From an uncultured Lachnospiraceae bacterium (GTDB lineage: Bacteria > Bacillota > Clostridia > Lachnospirales > Lachnospiraceae), in assembly GCA_900317915.1 (NCBI GenBank), contig ONIO01000004.1, positions 1 to 32,167 of the forward strand: a stretch of 32,167 bases of DNA. Direction: 5' to 3'. This document shows, in pieces, positions 7,262 to 14,953 of this stretch (position 1 is the stretch's first letter; every line of letters starts with the position of its first letter). The translations under genes and the position numbers were made by a program. The notes under the pieces were generated by a model. That model ran no database searches, was not told where the DNA came from, and saw only the letters and a program-made list of their open reading frames with translations.

Positions 7262-7705
7262 ATGGCGATTGGAAGAATAAACGAAGTCAATCAGGTCCCA
7301 GTGACGGAAGCCACCAAGTCCCAAGACAAGGTGGATGGTGATTTTAAATTCACCCTTGCAAGTGCGATTGATGATGCAGAACTGCAGGAAAAACTCACTG
7401 GATTAATGAAGGATATCGATGAGCAGGGAAAGAGACTTGCTGAACACATGGATATCCGAGATATGCAAAAGTACAGATCACTGGTAAAGGACTTCATGAA
7501 CGAAGTTGTGAATCGCTCTCATAAGTTTTCGAGAGAGAATTTCCTGGATCGAAGAGGACGCCACAGAGTCTATGGAATCATAAAACTAGTGGACAAAAAC
7601 ATGGATGACCTGGCGGAGGAACTGGTGAAGGATGAAAGCGATCATCTGAATGTGCTGGGAAAAATTGGAGAGATCCGCGGACTTCTTATTGATATCTCCA
7701 CTTAA
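7262..7705 (+). CDS. yaaR: YaaR family protein (DUF327)
   Basis: 147 residues, the normal size for the family. The start has an unstructured stretch (to about 25), then a largely helical domain with [17 protein letters not shown] (around 70) and [27 protein letters not shown] (about 94-120), which is the conserved core. Biochemical function is not established. Its place between a nucleotide kinase-like gene and holB is the conserved Firmicutes order, and it is 17 bases upstream of holB. Confidence 0.93.
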   Translation: MAIGRINEVNQVPVTEATKSQDKVDGDFKFTLASAIDDAELQEKLTGLMKDIDEQGKRLAEHMDIRDMQKYRSLVKDFMNEVVNRSHKFSRENFLDRRGRHRVYGIIKLVDKNMDDLAEELVKDESDHLNVLGKIGEIRGLLIDIST

Positions 7706-7722
7706 AAACTGAAAGGAATGAA

Positions 7723-8727
7723 ATGAATCTACAGTATCACACCATCCTCGGAGAAGAGGACTTAAAAGGATATTTTCGCTCTGCCGTACGGACAGGGAAT
7801 ATATCACATGCATATATCCTTAGTGGAGAAACTGGTTCAGGTAAGCGGATGATAGCAGAAGCCTTTGCAGCAGCTTTACTCTGCAAGGATCCCCTGGGTG
7901 GAGAGGCTTGTGGTCAGTGTGAATCCTGCCGTAGATTCCAGCATCATAGCCATCCAGATCTCGTGGAAATCATCCATGAGAACCCAAACCTCATCGCCGT
8001 AAATGAAGTACGAGAGCAGTTAGTCAACGTGGTGAATATCGGTCCCATGGAGGCAAACTATAAGGTATATCTCATTGAAGATGCAGAGAAAATGAACGCT
8101 GCAGCACAGAATGCAATTCTAAAAACAATCGAGGAACCACCTCAATTCGCTGTCATTCTCTTATTAACCAATAACTTAGATGCTTTTTTACCAACCATTC
8201 TATCTCGTTGTGTAAAATTAGAGACCAAGCCAGTTGCTGAGGAAGTAATCAAGCAGCATCTGATGAAATACTACAATCAGACAGATTATACGGCAGCTGC
8301 TGGTGCGGCTTTTGCTCAGGGAAATGTAGGCCGTGCCATTGAACTCATCCAATCGGAAGAATTCAATGAGAAGAAGGAGAAAATCATCCGTCTCATGCAA
8401 AAGTTAATGACCGCAAGAGACTATGAATTTGAAGAGGAAATCAAGGAATTAAAGGACGATAAAGAGCATATTGAGGAAACCCTGAATCTTATGACGATAT
8501 GGTTTCGCGATGTGTTATTATATAAAGCGACAGGTTCTGATCAGTTTTTGATTTTTCACTCAGAACGGTCCTTGATTCGAAAACAATCAGTCAGCAGCTC
8601 CTATGCATATCTAGAGGGAGCATTCCGAGAGATTCAGAATGCCAGGGAGAAACTAAAGTCCAATGTGAATTTTGAACTCACAATGAGTCTGATGCTGATG
8701 CAGCTGAAGGAGATACAAAATGGCTAA
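7723..8727 (+). CDS. holB: DNA polymerase III subunit delta'
   Basis: 334 residues. Part of the clamp loader that opens the beta sliding clamp during replication. An AAA+ domain carries GETGSGKR (35-42); the usual Thr/Ser after the P-loop Lys is Arg, in keeping with delta' subunits that do not hydrolyse ATP. Four zinc-site cysteines are at 54, 63, 66 and 69 (C...CGQCESC). The sensor-1/SRC motif is in LPTILSRCVKLE (about 156-167), where SRC is the arginine finger of delta'. Start follows AAAGGAA. It overlaps ricT by 8 bases, so the two are translationally coupled. Confidence 0.95.
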   Translation: MNLQYHTILGEEDLKGYFRSAVRTGNISHAYILSGETGSGKRMIAEAFAAALLCKDPLGGEACGQCESCRRFQHHSHPDLVEIIHENPNLIAVNEVREQLVNVVNIGPMEANYKVYLIEDAEKMNAAAQNAILKTIEEPPQFAVILLLTNNLDAFLPTILSRCVKLETKPVAEEVIKQHLMKYYNQTDYTAAAGAAFAQGNVGRAIELIQSEEFNEKKEKIIRLMQKLMTARDYEFEEEIKELKDDKEHIEETLNLMTIWFRDVLLYKATGSDQFLIFHSERSLIRKQSVSSSYAYLEGAFREIQNAREKLKSNVNFELTMSLMLMQLKEIQNG

Positions 8728-9883
8728 CGTAATTGGTGTACACCTGAGAAATGGTGGAAAAATCCAATATTATGATCCTGGGGACAATGAGATTCGCATG
8801 CATGATCATGTAATCGTTGAATCTAGTAGAGGTGTAGAGTATGGAATGGCTATGACCCTTCCAAGAGAAGTGGATGATAAGCACTTCAAATCTGCTCCGA
8901 AAAAGATTATCCGTATTGCTACAGAGGCAGATGATGCAAAGAATGCGGAAAATAGAGAGAAAGAAGACGAAGCTTACCGGGTATGTAAGAAGAAGATCCT
9001 CGAGCACGAATTGGATATGAAGCTGGTTGAGGCAGAGTATACATTTGATCGAAATAAATTAATCTTCTACTTTACAGCTGACGGTCGTGTTGATTTCCGT
9101 GAGCTGGTTAAGGATCTGGCTGGAATCTTCCGTACCAGAATTGAACTACGTCAGATCGGTGTACGTGATGAGACCAAGATCATTGGTGGTATTGGAATCT
9201 GTGGACGAGAATTATGCTGTCGTTCCTATTTGGAGGACTTTGCCCCAGTATCTATTAAGATGGCAAAAGAGCAGAATCTGTCTCTGAATCCAACCAAGAT
9301 CTCTGGCGTATGCGGACGACTGATGTGCTGCCTGAAAAATGAAGAAGAAGCATATGAATATCTGAATAAGAAGTTACCTCGTAAGGGTGATGAAATCCAT
9401 ACAAAAGATGGTCGTATGGGTGAAGTTCAGAATGTAAATATCCTTCGTCAAAGGGTTCGGGTAATCTTCGAGGTAAATGATCAGCGTGAAGTTGAAGAAT
9501 TCAATGCTGAGGATCTCGTATATGAGCCAGGGGTTCACAAGAAGGTTAAGCATAATAAGAATCAGAACCAGAACCAGGGCAAGAGCCAGGACAAGAGCCA
9601 GGACAAGCAGGAGACCAGAGATAACAAGAAGGATTCTAAGAGAGACAATAGGCAGTCCTCTAAGAAGGATACCTCTGCTAAGAATAATGGAAATCCTGGA
9701 AATGGTTCCAATAAGGGACAAAAAAAGCAGGGTAATGAACAGGGAAATGGAGAGGGGAATAATCCATCCACCCATAAGAAAAAGAATCATCGCCCAAGAA
9801 GAAATCGAAATAAAGGAAATGGAGAAAATACACCACGAGAAGAAGGCAGGATGAAAGAAGGAAGGCCTTCTGAAACAAAGTAA
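8720..9883 (+). CDS. ricT: RicT/YaaT (PSP1 domain) Fe-S regulatory protein
   Basis: 387 residues. RicT forms the Y-complex with RicA and RicF, which binds iron-sulfur clusters and assists RNase Y-mediated mRNA maturation in Bacillus. The PSP1 core spans about 1-235. Conserved cysteines are at 161, 166 and 167 (GICGRELCC) and at 198, 203 and 204 (VCGRLMCC). The protein is over 100 residues longer than Bacillus YaaT: from about 270 a tail rich in Asn, Gln, Lys, Gly and Asp has near-repeats such as NQNQNQGKSQDKSQDKQ, then ends with basic KKKNHRPRRNRNKG and an acidic tip. The tail is likely disordered and may bind RNA. The neighbouring holB and yabB are the conserved context. Confidence 0.93.
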   Translation: MANVIGVHLRNGGKIQYYDPGDNEIRMHDHVIVESSRGVEYGMAMTLPREVDDKHFKSAPKKIIRIATEADDAKNAENREKEDEAYRVCKKKILEHELDMKLVEAEYTFDRNKLIFYFTADGRVDFRELVKDLAGIFRTRIELRQIGVRDETKIIGGIGICGRELCCRSYLEDFAPVSIKMAKEQNLSLNPTKISGVCGRLMCCLKNEEEAYEYLNKKLPRKGDEIHTKDGRMGEVQNVNILRQRVRVIFEVNDQREVEEFNAEDLVYEPGVHKKVKHNKNQNQNQGKSQDKSQDKQETRDNKKDSKRDNRQSSKKDTSAKNNGNPGNGSNKGQKKQGNEQGNGEGNNPSTHKKKNHRPRRNRNKGNGENTPREEGRMKEGRPSETK

Positions 9884-9908
9884 TTTTATAATTTTACGGA
9901 GAGAGTGT

Positions 9909-10655
9909 ATGAATGATCGCGAGTCATATCGTAAACCCAATGAGCGAATAGATGATTTGCAAAGAGATGGACTCTATATACTTCAGGATCCCAACCGCTT
10001 TTGTTTTGGTATGGATGCAGTGCTTTTGTCAGGTTTTGCAGAAGTGCGTAAAAATGAAAGAGTCCTGGATCTAGGAACTGGAACTGGGATTCTACCAATT
10101 CTCTTGGCTGGAAAAACACAAGGTCGAGAATTTGTGGGACTAGAGATCCAGGAGGAAAGTGCGGATATGGCCAGCCGTTCTGTTTTGATGAATGGCCTAC
10201 AGGATAGGGTTAAGATTATTAATGGAGATGCGCAGAATGCTCATGAGACGTTCGGCGCGTCTTCTTTTGATGTAGTGGTTTCGAATCCTCCCTATATGAA
10301 GAATCAACATGGCTTGAAGAATGAAGAAGATGCAAAGCAAATTGCTCGGCATGAAATCTGTGGTAATCTAGAAGACTTCATTCGAGAAACAGCGAAGGTG
10401 CTAAAGCCAAAGGGAAGATGCTATTTTGTACATCGCCCATTTCGTATCGTGGACCTCATGGAATTAATGAGAAAATATAAGATCGAACCGAAGAAAATGC
10501 AGCTGGTTCATCCTTATGTGGATCACGAACCAAACATGGTATTAATCGAAGGGGTACGTGGGGGAAATCCCTGGCTAAAAGTCGAACCACCCTTGATTGT
10601 GTATGATAAGCCCAACGTGTATTCAGAGGAAGCTCTCAGAATATATGGCAAATAA
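9909..10655 (+). CDS. yabB: tRNA1(Val) (adenine(37)-N6)-methyltransferase-type enzyme
   Basis: 248 residues. A class I SAM-dependent methyltransferase of the TrmN6/YabB type, inferred to methylate an adenine in tRNA. VLDLGTGTG (52-60) binds SAM. SNPPYM (125-130) is the N-P-P-Y catalytic motif of N6-adenine methyltransferases. The order RicT-YabB-RsmI is conserved in Firmicutes. The start follows GGAGAG. The exact tRNA substrate is not shown by sequence. Confidence 0.9.
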   Translation: MNDRESYRKPNERIDDLQRDGLYILQDPNRFCFGMDAVLLSGFAEVRKNERVLDLGTGTGILPILLAGKTQGREFVGLEIQEESADMASRSVLMNGLQDRVKIINGDAQNAHETFGASSFDVVVSNPPYMKNQHGLKNEEDAKQIARHEICGNLEDFIRETAKVLKPKGRCYFVHRPFRIVDLMELMRKYKIEPKKMQLVHPYVDHEPNMVLIEGVRGGNPWLKVEPPLIVYDKPNVYSEEALRIYGK

Positions 10656-10687
10656 AAAAGTCGGATGAAAGAACAAGGAATAGAAGA

Positions 10688-11530
10688 ATGGCAGGAATAC
10701 TGTATTTGGTGGGAACACCGATTGGTAACTTAGAGGATATGACATATCGTGCAGTGCGTATTCTAAATGAAGTTGATCTAATTGCTGCTGAGGATACCAG
10801 AAACTCTATTAAGTTACTGAACCATTTTGATATTCATACGCCAATGACCAGTTATCATGAGTTTAATAAACTCGATAAGGGGCAGGAGCTTATTGGAAAG
10901 CTCCAGGCAGATCAGAATATTGCTGTAATTACAGATGCTGGTATGCCAGGTATCTCCGATCCAGGGGAAGAACTGGTAAAAATGTGCTATGAAAATGGAA
11001 TCGAAGTCACAACCGTTCCTGGCCCGACAGCATTCGCTTCCGCTGCAGTCATGTCTGGCCAGCCATGTAGACGGTTGGCTTTTGAGGCATTTCTCCCCAA
11101 GGATAAGAAGGAGCATGCCCGTGTCCTTGAGGAATTACAAAAAGAGACCAGAACGATTCTAATCTACGAAGCTCCTCACCACTTAAAGAAGACACTCCAG
11201 GAACTACGACAGGCTCTAGGAGACGAGAGAGAAATCACTGTCACTAGAGAGATCTCTAAAAAGTTCGAAGAGAAAATGAAAACCACTCTTTTAGGAGCAT
11301 GTCAGCACTATGAAAGTGAAGAGCCAAGAGGTGAGTATGTCCTTGTTATCCACGGAAAGTCTAGAGAAGAAGTCTTAAGAGAAGAGATGTCCAAGTGGGA
11401 AAATCTTACCTTAGAAGAGCATATGCAGCACTATTTAGAACAGGGAATTGATCGTAAGACTGCTATGAAAAACGTAGCAAAGGATTTGGGAATCTCCAAA
11501 AGAGATGTCTATAATCAATTGCTTCAATAA
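10688..11530 (+). CDS. rsmI: 16S rRNA (cytidine(1402)-2'-O)-methyltransferase RsmI
   Basis: 280 residues, the family's normal length. RsmI methylates the ribose of C1402 in the decoding centre of 16S rRNA. The N-terminal GTPIGNLEDMTYRAVRIL (9-26) and AEDTRNSIKLL (34-44) are family signatures; ITDAGMPGISDPGEELV (81-97) and VPGPTAFASAAVMSG are the SAM-site segments of the tetrapyrrole methylase fold. The C-terminal helical part ends in a helix-turn-helix-like stretch (DRKTAMKNVAKDLGISKRDVY) seen in the family. The start follows AAGGAA. Confidence 0.96.
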   Translation: MAGILYLVGTPIGNLEDMTYRAVRILNEVDLIAAEDTRNSIKLLNHFDIHTPMTSYHEFNKLDKGQELIGKLQADQNIAVITDAGMPGISDPGEELVKMCYENGIEVTTVPGPTAFASAAVMSGQPCRRLAFEAFLPKDKKEHARVLEELQKETRTILIYEAPHHLKKTLQELRQALGDEREITVTREISKKFEEKMKTTLLGACQHYESEEPRGEYVLVIHGKSREEVLREEMSKWENLTLEEHMQHYLEQGIDRKTAMKNVAKDLGISKRDVYNQLLQ

Positions 11531-11551
11531 GAGCAGGAAAAGGGGTGAAGT

Positions 11552-12301
11552 ATGGAGGAAATCGAAAAACTAAGGGAGTATATTGAGAAGTCAAATCGAA
11601 TCGTATTCTTCGGAGGCGCTGGGGTGTCTACGGAGAGCGGTATCCCGGACTTTCGCAGTAAGGACGGATTATACAATCAGCATGATGTGAACTTTGAGAA
11701 ATATAGACCAGAATATCTATTGAGTCATAGCTGTCTAAGGGATGAACCAGAAGTGTACTTTGAGTTCCATCGTCAAAAGATGGACACACGAAACATAGAG
11801 CCCAATGATGCACACAGATATCTTGTAGAATTAGAAAAACGTGGAAAGCTATCAGCAATTGTTACCCAAAATATTGATGGTCTCCATCAGAAGGCTGGTA
11901 GTAAGAAGGTATTTGAAATCCATGGGAGTGCTCTACGGAACTATTGTATGAAATGTGGGAAAAGATATGATGCGAACTACATATTCGATTCGAAAGAAGA
12001 AATACCTCATTGCACATGCGGCGGTATCATCCGTCCAGACATTACCCTATACGAAGAAGGGCTGCCAGAGGAGGCGGTGAATGGGGCCATCAAAGCAATC
12101 CGTGAAGCGGATCTATTAATCATTGGTGGAACTTCCCTCACTGTTTATCCAGCGGCTTCTTATATCAATTATTTCAGAGGAAAGTACCTGGTTGTAATCA
12201 ATGAAAGTGACCTATCCATTCCGAGAAGTGAGAATACTTTGATTCTTCATGAGAAAATAGGAAAAGTATTTCGCCAGTTATCTAATTACGATGGACAGTA
12301 A
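11552..12301 (+). CDS. NAD-dependent protein deacylase (SIR2 family)
   Basis: 249 residues, a bacterial CobB-type sirtuin, which removes acyl groups from protein lysines using NAD+. The NAD site is GGAGVSTESGIPDFRS (21-36) and TQNIDGLHQKAGS (105-117). Catalytic His124 lies in FEIHGS. The structural zinc is held by Cys132, Cys135, Cys154 and Cys156; the last pair is CTC, one residue closer together than the usual CxxC. It is the last gene of the long run; no clear terminator follows before the rpsF promoter. Confidence 0.94.
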   Translation: MEEIEKLREYIEKSNRIVFFGGAGVSTESGIPDFRSKDGLYNQHDVNFEKYRPEYLLSHSCLRDEPEVYFEFHRQKMDTRNIEPNDAHRYLVELEKRGKLSAIVTQNIDGLHQKAGSKKVFEIHGSALRNYCMKCGKRYDANYIFDSKEEIPHCTCGGIIRPDITLYEEGLPEEAVNGAIKAIREADLLIIGGTSLTVYPAASYINYFRGKYLVVINESDLSIPRSENTLILHEKIGKVFRQLSNYDGQ

Positions 12302-12389
12302 TGAAGAAGAGGACACAAGGGAAGAGCAAGGTTTCCATTTATCAAAAAAGAAAAAGTGTATAAATTGTATTAACATTTCGAAAAATTAC

Positions 12390-12418
12390 TTGAAAGAAGG
12401 CTTGTTTCATGCTAGAAT
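12390..12418 (+). promoter_or_regulatory. Promoter of rpsF-ssb-rpsR
   Basis: -35 TTGAAA (12390-12395), 17-base spacer, -10 TAGAAT (12413-12418), with an extended TG at 12410-12411. Expected start near 12425, giving a leader of about 74 nt. Confidence 0.75.
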
Positions 12419-12447
12419 TTCTAATCGTGGTATATGATATTTCCTTG

Positions 12448-12478
12448 CTACTCTGATGTAGTGCAGAGGAGCCAGTAG
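12448..12478 (+). promoter_or_regulatory. Possible S6:S18 autoregulatory leader structure
   Basis: In the rpsF leader, CTAC (12448-12451) pairs with GTAG (12475-12478), and TCTG (12452-12455) pairs with CAGA (12464-12467) around an 8-nt loop, leaving a 3'-side bulge GGAGCCA. Two short helices with a one-sided bulge is the architecture described for rpsF leaders bound by the S6:S18 complex. The helices here are short and the conserved CCG of that motif is not clearly present, so this is tentative. Confidence 0.35.
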
Positions 12479-12498
12479 ACCAGAAGGAGGTTAATCGC

Positions 12499-12789
12499 AT
12501 GAACAAGTATGAATTAGCACTCGTTGTGAATGCCAAGATCGAAGACGATGCGAGAACAGCTACAGTAGAAAAGGCAAAAGAGATTATTGCCCGCTACAAT
12601 GGTACTGTTACAGACGTTGAAGAAGCCGGTAAGAAGAAGCTTGCTGTTGAAATCAAGAAGATGACAGAAGCTTACTACTACTTCATTAAGTTCGACGCTG
12701 AGTCTGATGTACCTGCAAAGGTAGAAGCAGATGTTCGTATTTTAGACAATGTTCTTCGTTTCTTATGTGTTCGCGCTAACGAGGCATAA
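12499..12789 (+). CDS. rpsF: 30S ribosomal protein bS6
   Basis: 96 residues, normal for bS6, which binds 16S rRNA together with bS18 in the platform of the small subunit. The start MNKYELALVVNAKIED is typical, as is ILDNVLRFLCVRAN near the end. It has a very strong ribosome binding site (AGAAGGAGG, 12482-12490). First gene of the classic rpsF-ssb-rpsR operon. Codon use is biased towards AAG, GCT and CGT, as expected for high expression. Confidence 0.97.
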   Translation: MNKYELALVVNAKIEDDARTATVEKAKEIIARYNGTVTDVEEAGKKKLAVEIKKMTEAYYYFIKFDAESDVPAKVEADVRILDNVLRFLCVRANEA

Positions 12790-12807
12790 GAGAAAAGAGG
12801 AAAAGAT

Positions 12808-13248
12808 ATGAATAAAGTCATCTTAATGGGCAGACTTACAAGAGATCCAGAAGTACGTTACGGCGGAGCAAGCAATACTGCAATTGCAAAGTTCAGCATA
12901 GCTGTTGATCGTCGCTTTAAGCGCGATGGCGAGCCAACTGCTGATTTCTTTAATGTTACAGCGTTTGGAAAACAGGGCGAATTCGTAGAGAAATATCTCC
13001 ATAAGGGAACTAAGATTGTTCTGGATGGAGAAATCAGAAACGATAACTATACAAATAAAGAAGGTCAAAAGGTCTATGGCTTTCAAATCATTGCCAATTC
13101 TATTGAATTTGCTGAATCCAAGAATGCTTCTCAGAGCTTTGGTGGCGACATGGGTTCTAATGTACCTGCCTCTGAGCCGACTAGCAATGTCGGTGATGAT
13201 TTTATGAACAACCCGGGCGGAATCGAAGAAGATCTTCCGTTCAACTAA
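12808..13248 (+). CDS. ssb: Single-stranded DNA-binding protein
   Basis: 146 residues. The N-terminal OB fold (1-105: MNKVILMGRLTRDPEVRY..., FFNVTAFGKQGEFVEKYLHKGT) binds ssDNA in replication, repair and recombination. A Ser/Asn/Gly-rich linker (about 108-138) leads to the acidic tip EEDLPFN. In most SSBs the partner-binding tip ends in D-D-x-P-F; here one extra Asn follows Phe, a small oddity because the terminal Phe carboxylate normally contacts partners. It sits between rpsF and rpsR. Confidence 0.97.
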   Translation: MNKVILMGRLTRDPEVRYGGASNTAIAKFSIAVDRRFKRDGEPTADFFNVTAFGKQGEFVEKYLHKGTKIVLDGEIRNDNYTNKEGQKVYGFQIIANSIEFAESKNASQSFGGDMGSNVPASEPTSNVGDDFMNNPGGIEEDLPFN

Positions 13249-13266
13249 ATTTTAGGAGGTTCAATC

Positions 13267-13524
13267 ATGGCATTCAATAAAGAAGAGCATGCTGGCGGAC
13301 CAAAAAGACGTCCAATGCATAGAAGAAGAAAAGTATGTGTATTCTGTGGTAAGACTGCAGTCATCGACTACAAGGATACAAATACTCTGAAGAAGTACGT
13401 TTCCGAGAGAGGTAAGATCCTTCCTCGTCGTATTACAGGCAACTGCGCTAAGCACCAGAGAGAGCTTACCGTAGCTATCAAGAGAGCACGTCATATTGCT
13501 CTTATGCCTTACGTTCAGGACTAA
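13267..13524 (+). CDS. rpsR: 30S ribosomal protein bS18, zinc-binding form
   Basis: 85 residues. bS18 partners bS6 in the small-subunit platform. Motifs [18 protein letters not shown] (23-40) and [14 protein letters not shown] (54-67) fit the family. Cys24, Cys27, Cys60 and His63 form a likely zinc site, so this is the zinc-containing ('C+') form; many bacteria have a zinc-free form. Ribosome binding site TAGGAGGT. Followed by a strong terminator. Confidence 0.97.
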   Translation: MAFNKEEHAGGPKRRPMHRRRKVCVFCGKTAVIDYKDTNTLKKYVSERGKILPRRITGNCAKHQRELTVAIKRARHIALMPYVQD

Positions 13525-13556
13525 TAATTATTAGCCCAAGAGCAAATTGCGAATGA

Positions 13557-13589
13557 ATCTACCCTACAATCTGTAGGGTAGATTTTTTT
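13557..13589 (+). terminator. Terminator of rpsF operon
   Basis: A perfect 11-bp stem ATCTACCCTAC/GTAGGGTAGAT (13557-13567 with 13573-13583), 5-nt loop, then seven T. Confidence 0.93.
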
Positions 13590-13629
13590 GCAAAAAAATA
13601 AAATATTTTCGGGAAAAGAGTTTTTTGCA

Positions 13630-13658
13630 TTGTTATTAAATGAAAATCTGTATATAAT
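13630..13658 (+). promoter_or_regulatory. Promoter of AraC-type regulator
   Basis: -10 TATAAT (13653-13658), 17-base spacer, -35 TTGTTA (13630-13635). Expected start near 13665, almost at the first arm of the inverted repeat at 13667. Confidence 0.65.
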
Positions 13659-13666
13659 GAGAAAAA

Positions 13667-13709
13667 TTGCATTTTTGCTTATGGAGAAGTTTGAAAATTA
13701 AAAATGCAA
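13667..13709 (+). promoter_or_regulatory. Leader inverted repeat of AraC-type gene
   Basis: TTGCATTTTT (13667-13676) and AAAAATGCAA (13700-13709) are exact inverted repeats separated by 23 bases, from about +3 of the predicted transcript to just ahead of the ribosome binding site (AAGAAGGGG). It could be a 5' stem affecting mRNA stability or translation, or a pair of half-sites for autoregulation. Confidence 0.6.
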
Positions 13710-13723
13710 GAAGGGGTTATACT

Positions 13724-14659
13724 ATGGCAAAGCAAAAAAAGAAGTTAGAGTTCCGGTATTATACTTTACCGGAAGGTGACTATGTCCTTCCTAAATTAGG
13801 AAAGGGCTGGGAACAAGAATATGGTGTTGGTTATGGAGAAATGCTCCATTTTCACAACTGCCTAGAGATTGGATATTGCTATAACGGTAATGGACGCCTG
13901 ATCATCGAAGATCGTACCTATCATTACAGTGGAAATATGATTTCGATTATTCCGGCAAATATTCCACATACAACTATTTCGGCACCAGGCCATATCTGTA
14001 AATGGGAGTTCCTATTTGTAGACTTAGATGAGTTCATTCGTAATGAGATGTCCTCCTCTCGTCTGCCTGCAGATGAGATTATCCGAATTGTGAATAAGCG
14101 AGGAACGCTGAAATCCAAGGCAAATCATCCTGTACTGTCCTCCATTGTTCTGAATATCATTCGTGAATCTAGAATGCAGCAGCTATATTACAAGGACGCT
14201 ATTAAAGGATATCTAGAATCTCTGGTCATTGAGATTCTAAGACTAGATGAGGAAAGAGTCTCTGTAAGAGAAGGCGATAAATTCAGTGAGTATATTAAGA
14301 CAGCAGTGAATTTTGTAAATAAGCATTATGCAGAGGATATTCGTATCTCTGAGATGGCCTCTATGTGTGGCCTATCGGAATCACATTTCCGAAAAGTATT
14401 CGAAGAGGCTATGAATATGAAACCGAATGATTACATTAATTCGATTCGTATCCAGGAAGCTTGTAAACTGATGCGTAAGGAAGACTTGTCTATGGAAGAG
14501 CTAGGAATCCGTGTTGGATACCAGACACCTTCTACATTCAACCGAAACTTCCGTAAGCTAACAGGAAAGACGCCATATCAGTGGAAATCAGAAGCTAGAT
14601 CTCATGGTGAATTATTAACAGAATTTAAGATCAGCGCTGAAAAGGGCTGGGAAGCATAA
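13724..14659 (+). CDS. AraC family transcriptional regulator
   Basis: 311 residues from the ATG at 13724, which has a strong AAGAAGGGG site; an upstream in-frame TTG at 13667 falls at the predicted transcript start and is rejected. The N-terminal domain is a cupin-like sensor (about 38-90; MLHFHNCLEIGYCYNGNG and MISIIPANIPHTT are the usual histidine-strand and 'pipe' segments). The C-terminal AraC/XylS DNA-binding domain (about 190-290) contains two helix-turn-helix units, ISEMASMCGLSESHFRKVF (208-226) and MEELGIRVGYQTPSTFNRNF (257-276). It is next to and co-oriented with a sugar ABC-lacZ module and is the likely activator of it, with a galactoside as probable inducer (inference). Own promoter and terminator. 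Confidence 0.93.
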   Translation: MAKQKKKLEFRYYTLPEGDYVLPKLGKGWEQEYGVGYGEMLHFHNCLEIGYCYNGNGRLIIEDRTYHYSGNMISIIPANIPHTTISAPGHICKWEFLFVDLDEFIRNEMSSSRLPADEIIRIVNKRGTLKSKANHPVLSSIVLNIIRESRMQQLYYKDAIKGYLESLVIEILRLDEERVSVREGDKFSEYIKTAVNFVNKHYAEDIRISEMASMCGLSESHFRKVFEEAMNMKPNDYINSIRIQEACKLMRKEDLSMEELGIRVGYQTPSTFNRNFRKLTGKTPYQWKSEARSHGELLTEFKISAEKGWEA

Positions 14660-14677
14660 GAAATACGTAACCTAGAA

Positions 14678-14707
14678 GACTAGAACCTTGAGTTCTAGTC
14701 TTTTTTT
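14678..14707 (+). terminator. Terminator of AraC-type gene
   Basis: Perfect 9-bp stem GACTAGAAC/GTTCTAGTC, 5-nt loop, then seven T (14701-14707). Confidence 0.93.
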
Positions 14708-14850
14708 CGTGCAAAAATAACGATGGTAAGAATGGGCAAGGTAAAAAAAGTATAGATTATTGGCAGAAGTGTACAGGAAAATGACAAGATGTCGATAAAA
14801 CCCATTAAAACCAGCAACATATAGTATATATTACACAAAAAACGATGATT

Positions 14851-14866
14851 TTGGTAACGTTTCCAA
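14851..14866. promoter_or_regulatory. LacI-family/CcpA-like operator
   Basis: TTGGTAACGTTTCCAA is a 16-bp near-perfect palindrome around a central CG, the hallmark of LacI-family operators. It matches the CcpA cre consensus (WTGNAANCGNWNNCW) with one mismatch. It lies about 90-75 bases upstream of the likely start of the solute-binding protein transcript. No LacI-family gene is in the window, so the binder (CcpA or a local regulator) is encoded elsewhere. Confidence 0.65.
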
Positions 14867-14931
14867 TGATTTTAGACTCGAATTTGCACTTTATTTGATT
14901 TTTTCTAAACACTATTACCCCGTATTACAGT

Positions 14932-14937
14932 TATAAT
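14932..14937 (+). promoter_or_regulatory. -10 box of sugar-transport operon
   Basis: A perfect TATAAT without any good -35 at 16-18 bases upstream (ACACTA region). This is what an activator-dependent promoter looks like, in keeping with the AraC regulator next door. The remaining parts of the 14708-15042 gap hold the operator at 14851 and the duplicated leader element at 14954-15009; 14708-14850 shows nothing that I recognise. Confidence 0.55.
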
Positions 14938-14953
14938 AAACATACATTCAAGA

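Noticed and set aside
9477..9854. Alternative plus-strand and minus-strand frames over the ricT tail
   Set aside because: They result from the low-complexity Lys/Asn/Gln codons of the RicT tail; RicT frame continues through with the stop placed just before yabB.
13583..13640. Several TTTTTTGCA-type stretches before the AraC gene as a repeat family
   Set aside because: They are short, AT-rich and partly formed by the terminator T-run; only the exact inverted repeat at 13667-13709 was kept.
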